Source of the DNA: Entamoeba invadens IP1
Taxonomy: Eukaryota; Evosea; Mastigamoebida; Endamoebidae
Assembly: GCF_000330505.1 (NCBI RefSeq)
Contig: NW_004440300.1
Span: forward strand, 54,859 to 78,601
Direction: 5' to 3'
Length of the DNA: 23,743 nucleotides
Part shown: one piece after another, positions 7,066-16,510 of the stretch
Layout: each line of letters begins with the position of its first letter
Position numbering within the stretch: position 1 is the stretch's first letter
Program-made: the position numbers and the translations under genes
The notes under the pieces: generated by a model
Seen by the model: only the letters and a program-made list of their open reading frames with translations
What the model was told of the DNA's origin: nothing
Database searches by the model: none

Positions 7066-9891
7066 ATGCAAGTCACTACGCTTCCCATCTTTTCTCAAGG
7101 CGAACTATATACTGCCGACCCCGTTGACTTTTCTCCGCTTCACCAAGAGATTTCCCAGAGTAGTGGGGACTCTATAGCGAAGCAAGCCATCGATCGCCTT
7201 TCCGAGTTACACAAGTCCTTTGAGAGTTCCTCCTCATGTTCCATAGAGTCACTTTTAGAGTACGACTCCCTCCTTACTCATTTATCCCGAGCACTTCACG
7301 ACACTTTGACTTTGACATTCCGCTGGAACATTCCCATCTACACATCAAAGAAGACTGGGACTCTCTTTATCACAAAGACGACGACAACACTGAACTACGA
7401 CCAAGTCGCCTCTTCCTCAATTTCCTTTGAAAAGGCTCACGTCTTATATAATGCGGGTATTTTACTCTTCCGCGTTGCTTCCTCACAAGCCTCCGCTCAG
7501 TCGAGTATACCAGAAGCTATCAAAACCTTCTCTCAAGCGTCTGGCATCTTTTCCGAGACGGTCTCGCTTGCGGACAAATGTGGTCTTTCCCGCGAAGCGG
7601 AAGATGCGCGGAAGTATCAAGCTCTTTCCCGAGGCTGTGCGCAGTTGGCGTTCTATTTAAAGGCGTTAGCGGCGAATTCCTCGGTGGTTCTCCGTGAGAA
7701 GATCATTGGCGGAGCTGTCGAGTTACTACAGAGTTTTAAAGGAGGTAAAAGTACTGAAAGTGGAGGGAAGAACAATGAGAGGGCGTTGTATGTGTACGCA
7801 TACTTTCTGGCGCGGGTGGCTGCTGGGATGGTAGCTGAAGAGGATGTCGAGTATGGAGTAGCCATAGCTCAGTATAGTGAAGGGGTGAAAGAGATTAAAG
7901 AGACCTCATTAGCTAATGAGACGTATGTGAAGGAGGTGAAGGACAAATTAAATAGTTTGAAGAAGGATAATGAAGAGATTTATATGTCGAAAATCCCGGA
8001 GGTTGTACCGGCTTTACAGAGTCGTGTGTGTGTCAGTGATGTGTCGTATGAGCTGCAAATAGAGGAAAGTCCGTTCAAGTCGATCGTCCCACCACAACTG
8101 AGAAATGCACTGAACAAGTACAAAAGTGAGTCGTCGAAAATTGTCAGCGACACGAAGACGATGATACCCAATTTCACACAACAAGGCGACGAGGTCGTGC
8201 AAGGAATTAATTTGAGGAGTTTAGAGACGAAGGTGGAGAATATGAAGAACATGCCGAATAGTTTGAAGATCGTTGTAGCTAAAGTGAAGAACTGTGGTAC
8301 TCCGGAGGACGCATTAAAGATGTTGGATACTGTGAATGAAAGGATTAAGAAGATTAGGAGTATGATGGACGAGATTGATGACGTTATTACTCATGAGACG
8401 GGTGAGGAGAATAAGAAAAGGAGCGAATACAAAGACCTGTGGAAGAGACAAGTGTCAGAGGTGTACTGGCAGGAGATAGTGAGGAAGATGAATGTGATCA
8501 AATCGGCTGTGGACGACGCCAAATTGGTATATAACAACGGAAAGAGTGAAGTTTTGAAAACGAAGAATGAAGTCAGTGTGATGGTGGCGGGGGAGGAGGC
8601 GATACTGAAAAACATTCCCGCGACGGAGGGAGACAAACTGAAAGAAATGGTTTTGCAAATGACAGAGCTGTTTGATCGGTGGGCGTTGTTAAAAGTAGCA
8701 CGGGAGAAGTTAGTGAATGGAGTGATAGAACTTGAGTCGACGCATCAGAAGGGGCTTCTTGAGAGCATCAAAAGTACAGGGGACCCCGACTTGTTTGTGA
8801 TGAATTTATTAAAAGAGTTTTCTGAGAAGACTGGGGAGGTGCAGACGTCATTAAATGAGCAAGCGAATTTGATAGGAGAAATTCAACAACTGAACGGCGA
8901 AATTGGTAAGTTTGTGTCGAGCGCGTTGGACACGCGAGGCGCCGTGTTTGTGGAATATCAGAAGAGCGGGGAAAGCTTTGTGGACGTGTACAATAAAATC
9001 GTTGAGAAGGGAGTCTTCATGGAAAACGTTGAAGAAGACGCGGAAAGTTTAAAACGAGAGGCGAAGAAGTGTGGAGAGGCGAGGAAGAGAGAAAGTGAAG
9101 AGGTGGAAGAACACGCGAAAGAGGAGAGGAAGAGAATTGAAGAGGAAAATAAGAAGATCGAGGAACTGGGGAAGAAGATGCTGGAAGCAAATTTGATGAG
9201 TCAAAGAAAAGAAGAAGAACAAGGAAAAGGGGAAACACAATATCAGATGATGCAAGGGCAGGGAAGGGAAGAACATCTATATGCTAATGCGTCTGGACAG
9301 GCGCAGGGAAATGTGGGACAAGGACAAAATGTGGGGATGCAAAATCAAAGTGCTGGAGGAATTCAACAACAACAAAATTTAAATCCGTATCTTTCACAAT
9401 ATCCGACGTCTGCTGCACAACAATTTGATAGTAACAGTTTACAAAATCAACAACAAGGAAATGCAGGACAACAACAACAAAACTCGGAATATTTGAGTCA
9501 ATACCCCTCGTCGACTGGGAACGCAAATCAAATGCCAGTGAATGCAACACAACAACAGGCGCCCCAGTATCAAAGTCAATATCCCACTTCCACAGCTAAT
9601 CCACAAATGAGTCCACAAATGGATCCTAATATGATGACCCAAAGTTATGCCCCACAATATAATCCATATCAAAATAGTATGCAACAAAATAACTTTGTCA
9701 TGGGCCCACCAGGTGTACCAACTATGCCGGGAATGTATGGAACAGCACCAGGGTATGCAAATGCACAATACCCGGGACAACAAACACCAGTCGGTGTTTT
9801 ACCACCACCAGGAATGCCGTATGGTGGGATGCCGAATGGATATGGGGCACAACAGTACCCAACACCTTACGGAGGATACACGATGTTCTAA
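7066..9891 (+). CDS. BRO1-domain (ALIX/EhADH-like) ESCRT-associated protein
   Basis: This encodes 941 residues from the ATG at 7066. An in-frame ATG at 6964 would add 34 Lys-rich residues; I prefer 7066 because BRO1-like sequence begins right there and base composition jumps from very AT-rich to balanced at that point. The BRO1 domain covers about 2-345, with the FEKAHVLYNAG helix and the late KKDNEEIY motif typical of the family. Residues about 345-655 are helical, as in the ALIX V domain, and about 660-708 form a highly charged Glu/Lys coiled coil. From about 720 the tail is rich in Gln, Asn, Pro, Tyr and Gly, with three SQYP(T/S)S repeats. BRO1 domains bind ESCRT-III (CHMP4/Snf7) and act on endosomes. 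In E. histolytica the Bro1 protein EhADH takes part in adherence and phagocytosis, but it is shorter (about 690 residues), so this may be a different paralogue. Confidence 0.9.
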   Translation: MQVTTLPIFSQGELYTADPVDFSPLHQEISQSSGDSIAKQAIDRLSELHKSFESSSSCSIESLLEYDSLLTHLSRALHDTLTLTFRWNIPIYTSKKTGTLFITKTTTTLNYDQVASSSISFEKAHVLYNAGILLFRVASSQASAQSSIPEAIKTFSQASGIFSETVSLADKCGLSREAEDARKYQALSRGCAQLAFYLKALAANSSVVLREKIIGGAVELLQSFKGGKSTESGGKNNERALYVYAYFLARVAAGMVAEEDVEYGVAIAQYSEGVKEIKETSLANETYVKEVKDKLNSLKKDNEEIYMSKIPEVVPALQSRVCVSDVSYELQIEESPFKSIVPPQLRNALNKYKSESSKIVSDTKTMIPNFTQQGDEVVQGINLRSLETKVENMKNMPNSLKIVVAKVKNCGTPEDALKMLDTVNERIKKIRSMMDEIDDVITHETGEENKKRSEYKDLWKRQVSEVYWQEIVRKMNVIKSAVDDAKLVYNNGKSEVLKTKNEVSVMVAGEEAILKNIPATEGDKLKEMVLQMTELFDRWALLKVAREKLVNGVIELESTHQKGLLESIKSTGDPDLFVMNLLKEFSEKTGEVQTSLNEQANLIGEIQQLNGEIGKFVSSALDTRGAVFVEYQKSGESFVDVYNKIVEKGVFMENVEEDAESLKREAKKCGEARKRESEEVEEHAKEERKRIEEENKKIEELGKKMLEANLMSQRKEEEQGKGETQYQMMQGQGREEHLYANASGQAQGNVGQGQNVGMQNQSAGGIQQQQNLNPYLSQYPTSAAQQFDSNSLQNQQQGNAGQQQQNSEYLSQYPSSTGNANQMPVNATQQQAPQYQSQYPTSTANPQMSPQMDPNMMTQSYAPQYNPYQNSMQQNNFVMGPPGVPTMPGMYGTAPGYANAQYPGQQTPVGVLPPPGMPYGGMPNGYGAQQYPTPYGGYTMF
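9418..9484 (+). repeat. CAA-rich Gln/Asn-coding low-complexity stretch
   Basis: Short CAACAACAA runs at 9366-9378, 9418-9424, 9449-9457 and 9470-9481 encode poly-Gln segments within the C-terminal tail of the Bro1 protein. They are likely to vary in length between strains. Confidence 0.6.
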
Positions 9892-10979
9892 GAAGGTCGT
9901 AATAATATTGTTCTTCAATTTTTTTAGTTGAAGTGTTATAGGGTTTTATACCTTTTTAATGGTATTTGTAATATTGTTAAATTGGATTAATAATCACGTA
10001 AAAAGGATTATTTCATAAAAGTTATATGTGTTATCATCAATTTAATCAACATACTTAATTATATTAAAAATTTATAAAAAACAACTCTTTAATTTATTGA
10101 TATTAACATAATCAAAGGAATGAAAACAATTTTCATCATTTCAAACAATATGAATGAAATTAACTCTGTATTATCATCGTGTTTCAAAGAATTTTAATTG
10201 TAGTTTATAAGAATCCAAATACGACCATTAAAATAAAAAGAACAATACGTCATTTATTATAAAATAGTAAGAAACACTCAAATGTTTTATAAACAATCAC
10301 TTATTCAATGTGTTATCTGGTAAATATCTATTATTATAAACGAGACTTATAAATAAGAAAGAACAAAAGTACATTATAACTTTTGGTATTAGAAATTGTT
10401 ATAATCGATAATTAATAAAATAAATTTTATTAAAATTAATTAATTCCAAACTATTATTAGACATAGAAACTTTTTATATACAAATTGATAATTTTAATTG
10501 TTTGAAAGAAAGTTCGGTCACTTTATAAAGTATACAAGTCGACTTATTTCAACAATCAAAAAGAACATATTTTGTTGTGTTAAATTGTGATTATAAACAA
10601 ACTATAATTAATAGCTAATGATACAACAATTAACAATACAAATGTATTATCTCCATATGTATTATTAAAAACAAAAGAGTTCCCAAAAGTGCATTTTTAT
10701 ATGTAACACTTCTTTTTAAAAAATACTTTTAGCTTAAAAAAAACTTCTGTACTAAAAAACTGATTTTTTCCAATTTTGGTATAATAAATTTATAGTATAA
10801 TAAATTATAAAATATAGAATAACTATAAGCAAAACTCCACTCGATTCATTCGCACAATTTATTTAATTGGTTCAATCAACTGAAAAAAGCCGAATTGTCT
10901 AAAATAGCAAAAATACACTAAAAACAATTACAAAAATTTTTTATAAATACGAAAAAAACCAAAAAATAATAATCTATTG
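9892..10979. other. AT-rich intergenic spacer between the Bro1 and complete TMK genes
   Basis: No ORF, RNA gene or transposon end is recognised. A 16-bp unit starting GTATAATAAATT is present twice in tandem (10779-10794 and 10795-10810, diverging at the end), about 175 bp before the TMK start. The spacer must hold the 3' end of the Bro1 transcript and the TMK promoter. Confidence 0.6.
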
Positions 10980-13900
10980 ATGTTTGTGTTATCACTTGTT
11001 ACAGTGCTTTTTATTTTGGTTGAAGATGTAAAAGCCGCTTCAAACTGGTGCGAAATAGACGGCGTTATTCGTTATATTTCTTATGAAAGTGAATGTCTCA
11101 GATCAAATTGGTACACTGAATCGAATGTAACAACAATGTGGATTAAAATGAAAACTGGGTGTTGTTTAAATGAAATGATAACATTTGATGAAACCTTTGG
11201 TAATGGCACAACACTGACCAAATCGTTTTATTTTCTTGATAACAATTACATAAATATCAAAACACTGTTTATCAGAGAGTCTTCTCAAGATGTCCAAATT
11301 CTTGTTTACGAAAGAGCACGACCAGAAGGTCTCTTTGTTTCCTTTGGGTGTTATAATGGAAACAAGAATTGTCGGACAAGTGTTAACAGTTCGACTCCAT
11401 CAAAAATAGATTACAACCAAAAGGGCATTTCTCTCTATTCTGATATCGATCAAAAATTCTGGATATGGTATTATCTTCCAAATGCAAGACAACCAGTACA
11501 ACTATTTATAAATGGAGTAGTCAAACAAAGTGTTGTATACCAATACATGGTCAAGATTTCACTTGGAGAACCATACAGCAAAAAACGGTTTTTATTCACT
11601 GGCAATTCCGATGAAAATATGATCAGGTTTGAAGAAGGGTTGACAACAGGCACTTTTATTCCCAAAGCTGTGTGTGACCGTTTTGGGTATAAAAGGTTCT
11701 TACTCTTCAAAGAAGGTGAAAACTATGAAAATGTTACAACCAGGGATTGTACTTGTCAAAGAGAAGGCGTGAAGCTTCTTAAAAATTATTATTATAATTA
11801 CCCCGACTGCGTGTATAATAGTTCGTTGTTTGATTTGGCTTTAACTAATCTTACAACATATAATTGGAAAAGTATCACCATATCAATTGAAATCACTGAT
11901 TGGTATTCGGTAATATTTGCACCCGATAAATTCTGGACTTTTATTAGAGAATATGAAGATGTTAAATATCTCAATTTCACTGTTTTTGATATGAAAGAAC
12001 AAGTTAATGTCGAATTCCAAATGAGTGTGTACATCAACAAATTGATTATTAGTTCAATTGGAAATTACTATTTTATAGAAGACGTAGTGATAAATACTGT
12101 TGAATACAAAGAAAGTCTAAGGAATAAAGTCTTGTTTTCTGTTGATGGAAAACTAGTTAGTAATGATGGAAACTTAAATCGTTGTGGAAGAAGAGCCTTT
12201 TATAGCAAAAGTGATGACGTGGTATGTTTTTGCAATTACACAAACAACAATTGGGAACCAAATACACTCGATTTAATAAATCAAAATGACTGTTTTAATG
12301 ACACAAAGAGGGCGGAATTAACACTGCAAATAGATTCAAATGAATATGAAACAACTTCAATTGAAAATTGGGGGAAAATAATATTTAAAGGGATTAAGGT
12401 GAAAGTGACTGGAAGTTCGACACTTTGTGGACAAAATGTTACAGTTCAAAATACAGTTGCAATACACAATAAATTAGAAATTCAAAATACACTCTTTCTA
12501 TCAGAAAAGTCGAATTTGGTTGTATCAAATAAAGGAGTTTTGTTACTCAAAGAAAGCAGTACAATTTATTTTCAAAACTTAAGCAACAAATTAAATAAAA
12601 ATGGAACATTTCAAGTGGAAAGAGGAGGGAAAATAGAAATGGCCTACACACAAAAAATAGAGTATTCACCTGATACAATCAACTGTTTTGAGTTAATTTC
12701 ATTTGAAGAACAACAAAACGCAACTTCCTTTTCTTTAAGTGACAATTTGATTGATGGCAAATTGCTCAGAATTTGTCAAAAAGGAGAAGTGGAAGACGTC
12801 TCCACTCAATGCAATTTAACTTCATCGAATTTATTGAATCACAACAATTATGAGGGAAATGTCCTTCACTGCCCCATAAACAACACAAATTCAAAAATTG
12901 TAATAAAAATTGACAAATTTGAACAAAATTCAAATTATAAAGGAACTTTTCAAACAGAAAAAGCACTCTCATTTCTGAAGAGCAAAAATTATGTGACTAA
13001 TTTTGAAGAAGTTGAAGAAAGAGTGTTATTAGTTGATAAAAACTCGATAAGTGGAGGAGAAATCACTCTTTTTGGAAATACAAAGAAACTCTTTTTAGGA
13101 GAAAAACACGGGTTTCTAATTTCAGTCAAAAAAAGTTTTAGGGAAACAAATGAAGTGACAAAAGAAGAACAAAATTCAAAAACAGTGATTTTTGACACTC
13201 AATCTATGTGTATAGGTTTTGAAGTATGTGACGACGTGGCAACACCAGAAAAGTGTTTGTCGTGTAACAACAATTATTATTTAGAAAATAACAAGTGTAA
13301 TGCGATATCAAACAAATGTGAATCAATTCACAAAAATACGCAATTTTCGATATGTGAAAAGTGTCAAATGAAATTTGAGGCTTCAAAATATTTATGTTTG
13401 GAGTGTTCTACAAATTGTTTGGAATGTTCAAATCGAAAATGCGTTTTGTGTGAAAACAATAATTTTTTGAATGAAAGTGGCGATTGTGTTCACATTGAAA
13501 AGGAAGAAAAATATCTTTTGTACCATGATAATGTTGCTCGAAAATGCTCACAAGGGTATTTCAGTACTCAAGAGAAATGTGAATTATGTGGAGATAATTG
13601 TTTGTCATGTACAAATGCAACAAATTGTGAAATTTGCGATTCAAAAACACAAAGAACTTCTGAAGGAAAATGTGAAGAACAAAACAATTCAGTTCTCGTT
13701 TCAAATGACAACATTTTGTATTGCCAAAAGCACTATTATTTGCATGAACAAACATGTCAACAATGTTCTTTGGAATTTGGGATTTTATGTGAAAAGTGTG
13801 ATAATAAAGGGTGTATCAAATGTTCCGAAAATGGGATTTTAAATTCCAACAGAATTTGCATTGAAATTGAGTCAAGTGGGTGTACACAGACTCGGAATTC

Positions 13901-16088
13901 GTATTGCCAAAGCTGTGAGTTTGTGAATGACACAATTAACGATTTTGGTGTTTGTGAACTTTCACAAAATTGCTCAATTTCAAACAAAAATAAAAATTGT
14001 CTGACATGCGAGAACAACTTTTTTTACACTCACAATTTGAAATGCGAAATGTTAACATCTCAAACACAAAATTGTACACATTTGACAATAGAAGGAGACC
14101 GTTGTTATTCATGTGAAAAAGGATGTCACATGAGTGATTTTCAATGTCAAAAATGCAGTGAAAATTGCGATGATTGTCTGTATGTGTTAGATAAAGAAGT
14201 TTGTCTGAAATGTTCTGACAATTATTTTTTGGACACCAATGGAAATTGCACAAAAGTGTCTGATATGTCAAATAATTGTCATAAATTGATTGAAGGTCTC
14301 TCTCTGTGTGCCATTTGTGAGACTTCATATTTCAGAAACGCGAATGGAATATGTGAAAATTGTTTAGAAAACTGCACGGAGTGTAATCAAAGAAATACAT
14401 GTCTGAAGTGCCAAAAGAACAACTTTTTACATTCTACTTCTTCACATTGTATTTCTTATGATTTTCTATTAAATTGTGAAACAAAAAGTTCGGGTGGGTG
14501 TTTGAAATGTTCCAATGGGTATTTTATTGATAGTCAGTTCTGCACTTTGTGCTCTTCGAAAACGACGAATTGTACACAATGTGGGAATTATGGCATTTGT
14601 GAATTGTGTGAGGACGATTTTGTGTATGTTTCGAGTCAATGCGTCCATCGAAGTAAAGTTGATAATTGTTTAAAAGTTGAATTATCGAAATGCACGAAAT
14701 GCACATTTTGGCATCTTCCAAATACAAGTAAGACTTTATGTGAAGAGCATGTAGTGTGGTGGGTACTCTTTCTTGTTGTACTTTTTGTAATTATAATTAT
14801 AATTGTTGTTATCTCAATCACAATTCTTATAATATTCAAAGTGATTGAAATGAAGAGGGAAGAAAAGAAAAGAAAGACGATGTGTCTATTTACAATGAAG
14901 AAATCGAATATTGAATTTATGAAAACTTTGAGTAAAGATGTGGTGACTAATATGACGGAAATACTTTTTGAGAGTGAGACGTTTGGAGATATTGAAGTCG
15001 GCAAGAAAACAAGGGAATTAATCTGTGTTGGGAACATCTCTAAAAACACAATAAAAGTGCAATTCTCGGCGAAAGGAAACAGTTACAAATATTCAATAAA
15101 AACAAAACCCCAAATTGTGGCAATACCAAAAGGAAAAGCGTGTGAATTTGAAATCTTTTTGAAGCCAAATTGTTCGACTCAAATTGATGAAAACATTTCA
15201 CTATTCTCTGCAAATTTGACAACAGGAGAGACGTCTGAAATCAGCATTAAAATATGCGCAAAAACAGTCATTTCAACACGACTTGATCCCGACGAATTAA
15301 AGGAAGACAAGAAACTTGGTGAAGGATCTTTTGGTATTGTGTACAAAGGGACTTTTAGAGGAAATGTTGTTGCTATTAAAAAGATGAAAGAATTTTCAGA
15401 GACGGCAAAAGCAATAGAAGAGTTTGAGAAAGAAGTGCAGATGTTAGATAAATTTAGATGCGAGTATATCGTCCACTTCTATGGCGCCGTGTTCATACCA
15501 AGTAAATTCTGTATGGTCACCGAATTTGCTCAATTTGGAAGTTTACAAGATTTGATAAAACACAAAACAAGTGATGAAGTATCTTTTCATATAAAAGTTA
15601 AAATATGTGTAGATGGTGCAAAAGGAATTTCGTATTTACACGAAAATGGGATATTACACAGAGACATCAAACCAGACAATTTCCTTGTGTTTTCACTCAA
15701 GGAGAACGAATTGGCAAATGCGAAATTGACCGATTTTGGGAGCTCAAGAAATGTGAATAGTATGATGACTAACATGACTTTCACTAAAGGTATTGGTACA
15801 CCAAAGTATATGGCTCCTGAAGTCTTGAATAAAGAAAAGTACAGAAAAGAAGCAGACGTTTTTTCGTTTGCAATTACTATGTTGGAGTGCTTTTTATGGT
15901 GTGATGCGTATCCAAAAGAACAGTTCAGGTTTCCGTGGAATATTGCTGATTATGTAACATCAGGAAAAAGAATAAACAGAACTGATAATGTTCCAGAAAA
16001 CGTATATAACATTATTGAAAAAATGTGGGGACAAAATCCAGACGAAAGGTGTGAAATTAAAACTGTAATAAATCTCTTGGAAAAATGA
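10980..16088 (+). CDS. Transmembrane receptor protein kinase (TMK), complete
   Basis: This encodes 1702 residues from the ATG at 10980; the TTG just before it is not needed. Residues 1-19 are a signal peptide. About 20-740 are an N-glycosylation-rich ectodomain with C-x-C modules near 257 and 417 and a solenoid-like part around 480-560. A Cys-rich stalk of CxxC repeats spans about 743-1255. The membrane helix covers 1260-1287. A beta-rich juxtamembrane domain lies at about 1338-1431. The kinase domain (about 1440-1702) has the glycine loop GEGSFG at 1447, VAIK lysine 1467, HRDIKPDN with Asp 1562, DFG with Asp 1585, and APE ending at Glu 1614, so it should be active. The HRDIKPDN loop points to Ser/Thr or dual specificity of the tyrosine-kinase-like group. 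The protein ends right after the kinase domain. It should signal from the plasma membrane; ligand and substrate are unknown. It is a paralogue of the gene at 1-3302. Confidence 0.95.
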   Translation: MFVLSLVTVLFILVEDVKAASNWCEIDGVIRYISYESECLRSNWYTESNVTTMWIKMKTGCCLNEMITFDETFGNGTTLTKSFYFLDNNYINIKTLFIRESSQDVQILVYERARPEGLFVSFGCYNGNKNCRTSVNSSTPSKIDYNQKGISLYSDIDQKFWIWYYLPNARQPVQLFINGVVKQSVVYQYMVKISLGEPYSKKRFLFTGNSDENMIRFEEGLTTGTFIPKAVCDRFGYKRFLLFKEGENYENVTTRDCTCQREGVKLLKNYYYNYPDCVYNSSLFDLALTNLTTYNWKSITISIEITDWYSVIFAPDKFWTFIREYEDVKYLNFTVFDMKEQVNVEFQMSVYINKLIISSIGNYYFIEDVVINTVEYKESLRNKVLFSVDGKLVSNDGNLNRCGRRAFYSKSDDVVCFCNYTNNNWEPNTLDLINQNDCFNDTKRAELTLQIDSNEYETTSIENWGKIIFKGIKVKVTGSSTLCGQNVTVQNTVAIHNKLEIQNTLFLSEKSNLVVSNKGVLLLKESSTIYFQNLSNKLNKNGTFQVERGGKIEMAYTQKIEYSPDTINCFELISFEEQQNATSFSLSDNLIDGKLLRICQKGEVEDVSTQCNLTSSNLLNHNNYEGNVLHCPINNTNSKIVIKIDKFEQNSNYKGTFQTEKALSFLKSKNYVTNFEEVEERVLLVDKNSISGGEITLFGNTKKLFLGEKHGFLISVKKSFRETNEVTKEEQNSKTVIFDTQSMCIGFEVCDDVATPEKCLSCNNNYYLENNKCNAISNKCESIHKNTQFSICEKCQMKFEASKYLCLECSTNCLECSNRKCVLCENNNFLNESGDCVHIEKEEKYLLYHDNVARKCSQGYFSTQEKCELCGDNCLSCTNATNCEICDSKTQRTSEGKCEEQNNSVLVSNDNILYCQKHYYLHEQTCQQCSLEFGILCEKCDNKGCIKCSENGILNSNRICIEIESSGCTQTRNSYCQSCEFVNDTINDFGVCELSQNCSISNKNKNCLTCENNFFYTHNLKCEMLTSQTQNCTHLTIEGDRCYSCEKGCHMSDFQCQKCSENCDDCLYVLDKEVCLKCSDNYFLDTNGNCTKVSDMSNNCHKLIEGLSLCAICETSYFRNANGICENCLENCTECNQRNTCLKCQKNNFLHSTSSHCISYDFLLNCETKSSGGCLKCSNGYFIDSQFCTLCSSKTTNCTQCGNYGICELCEDDFVYVSSQCVHRSKVDNCLKVELSKCTKCTFWHLPNTSKTLCEEHVVWWVLFLVVLFVIIIIIVVISITILIIFKVIEMKREEKKRKTMCLFTMKKSNIEFMKTLSKDVVTNMTEILFESETFGDIEVGKKTRELICVGNISKNTIKVQFSAKGNSYKYSIKTKPQIVAIPKGKACEFEIFLKPNCSTQIDENISLFSANLTTGETSEISIKICAKTVISTRLDPDELKEDKKLGEGSFGIVYKGTFRGNVVAIKKMKEFSETAKAIEEFEKEVQMLDKFRCEYIVHFYGAVFIPSKFCMVTEFAQFGSLQDLIKHKTSDEVSFHIKVKICVDGAKGISYLHENGILHRDIKPDNFLVFSLKENELANAKLTDFGSSRNVNSMMTNMTFTKGIGTPKYMAPEVLNKEKYRKEADVFSFAITMLECFLWCDAYPKEQFRFPWNIADYVTSGKRINRTDNVPENVYNIIEKMWGQNPDERCEIKTVINLLEK

Positions 16089-16140
16089 GAGACATTAATA
16101 TTTGAATTTAAATTGAAAACAATTAATTTAACTCTTTGTT

Positions 16141-16165
16141 GTTTTATTAATTTAATTAATAAAAC
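16141..16165. repeat. Perfect palindrome, 11-bp arms, 3-base loop
   Basis: GTTTTATTAAT, loop TTA, then the exact reverse complement. It starts 52 bases after the TMK stop codon, so it may lie in the 3' UTR and form a hairpin in the transcript. Confidence 0.65.
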
Positions 16166-16187
16166 AATTAATTAAAAAAATTAATTA

Positions 16188-16212
16188 TTTTATTATAATA
16201 ATTATAATAAAA
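16188..16212. repeat. Second perfect palindrome, 11-bp arms, 3-base loop
   Basis: TTTTATTATAA, loop TAA, then the exact reverse complement. It lies 22 bases after the first palindrome and has the same arm and loop size. Together they could mark a 3'-end processing or termination region, but AT-rich composition makes such palindromes fairly easy to form. Confidence 0.6.
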
Positions 16213-16510
16213 CCAAACAAATTTCACAAAAACAAAAAAAGTTTTTCCAATTAAATATTTTTTATAAAAAAAACAAACTATAATTTATATATAATTATGT
16301 TATAAATTATGGTAAAAAATATCAAAATAACTTTTCAAACAAAAATTCGACTCTAATTAACATTTTAAGTAATATTGAATATTTAGTAACTGTCTAAAAG
16401 TTATTATTTAAATTAAATTTTATAGTACAAACACACATAACATTCTATTTTAATACAATCCAGAATGTTATTTACACATAAAATAAAACTAAAACAGAAT
16501 AATTTATATA

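Larger units (their letters stand above)
16089..16510. other. AT-rich spacer between the complete TMK gene and the 353-codon gene
   Basis: It carries two consecutive perfect palindromes close to the TMK stop codon (listed separately) and a looser one near 16281-16311 (10-bp arms, 11-base loop). No coding region is seen. Confidence 0.6.

Noticed and set aside
9017..9783. Several antisense frames of 70-114 codons within the Bro1 gene
   Set aside because: They are shadows of the strongly biased coil and Gln-rich coding sequence, with no start context or recognisable domain.
13471..14328. Cys-containing alternative frames inside the complete TMK stalk
   Set aside because: The repeated TGT/TGC pattern of the real frame produces Cys- and His-rich shadows in other frames.
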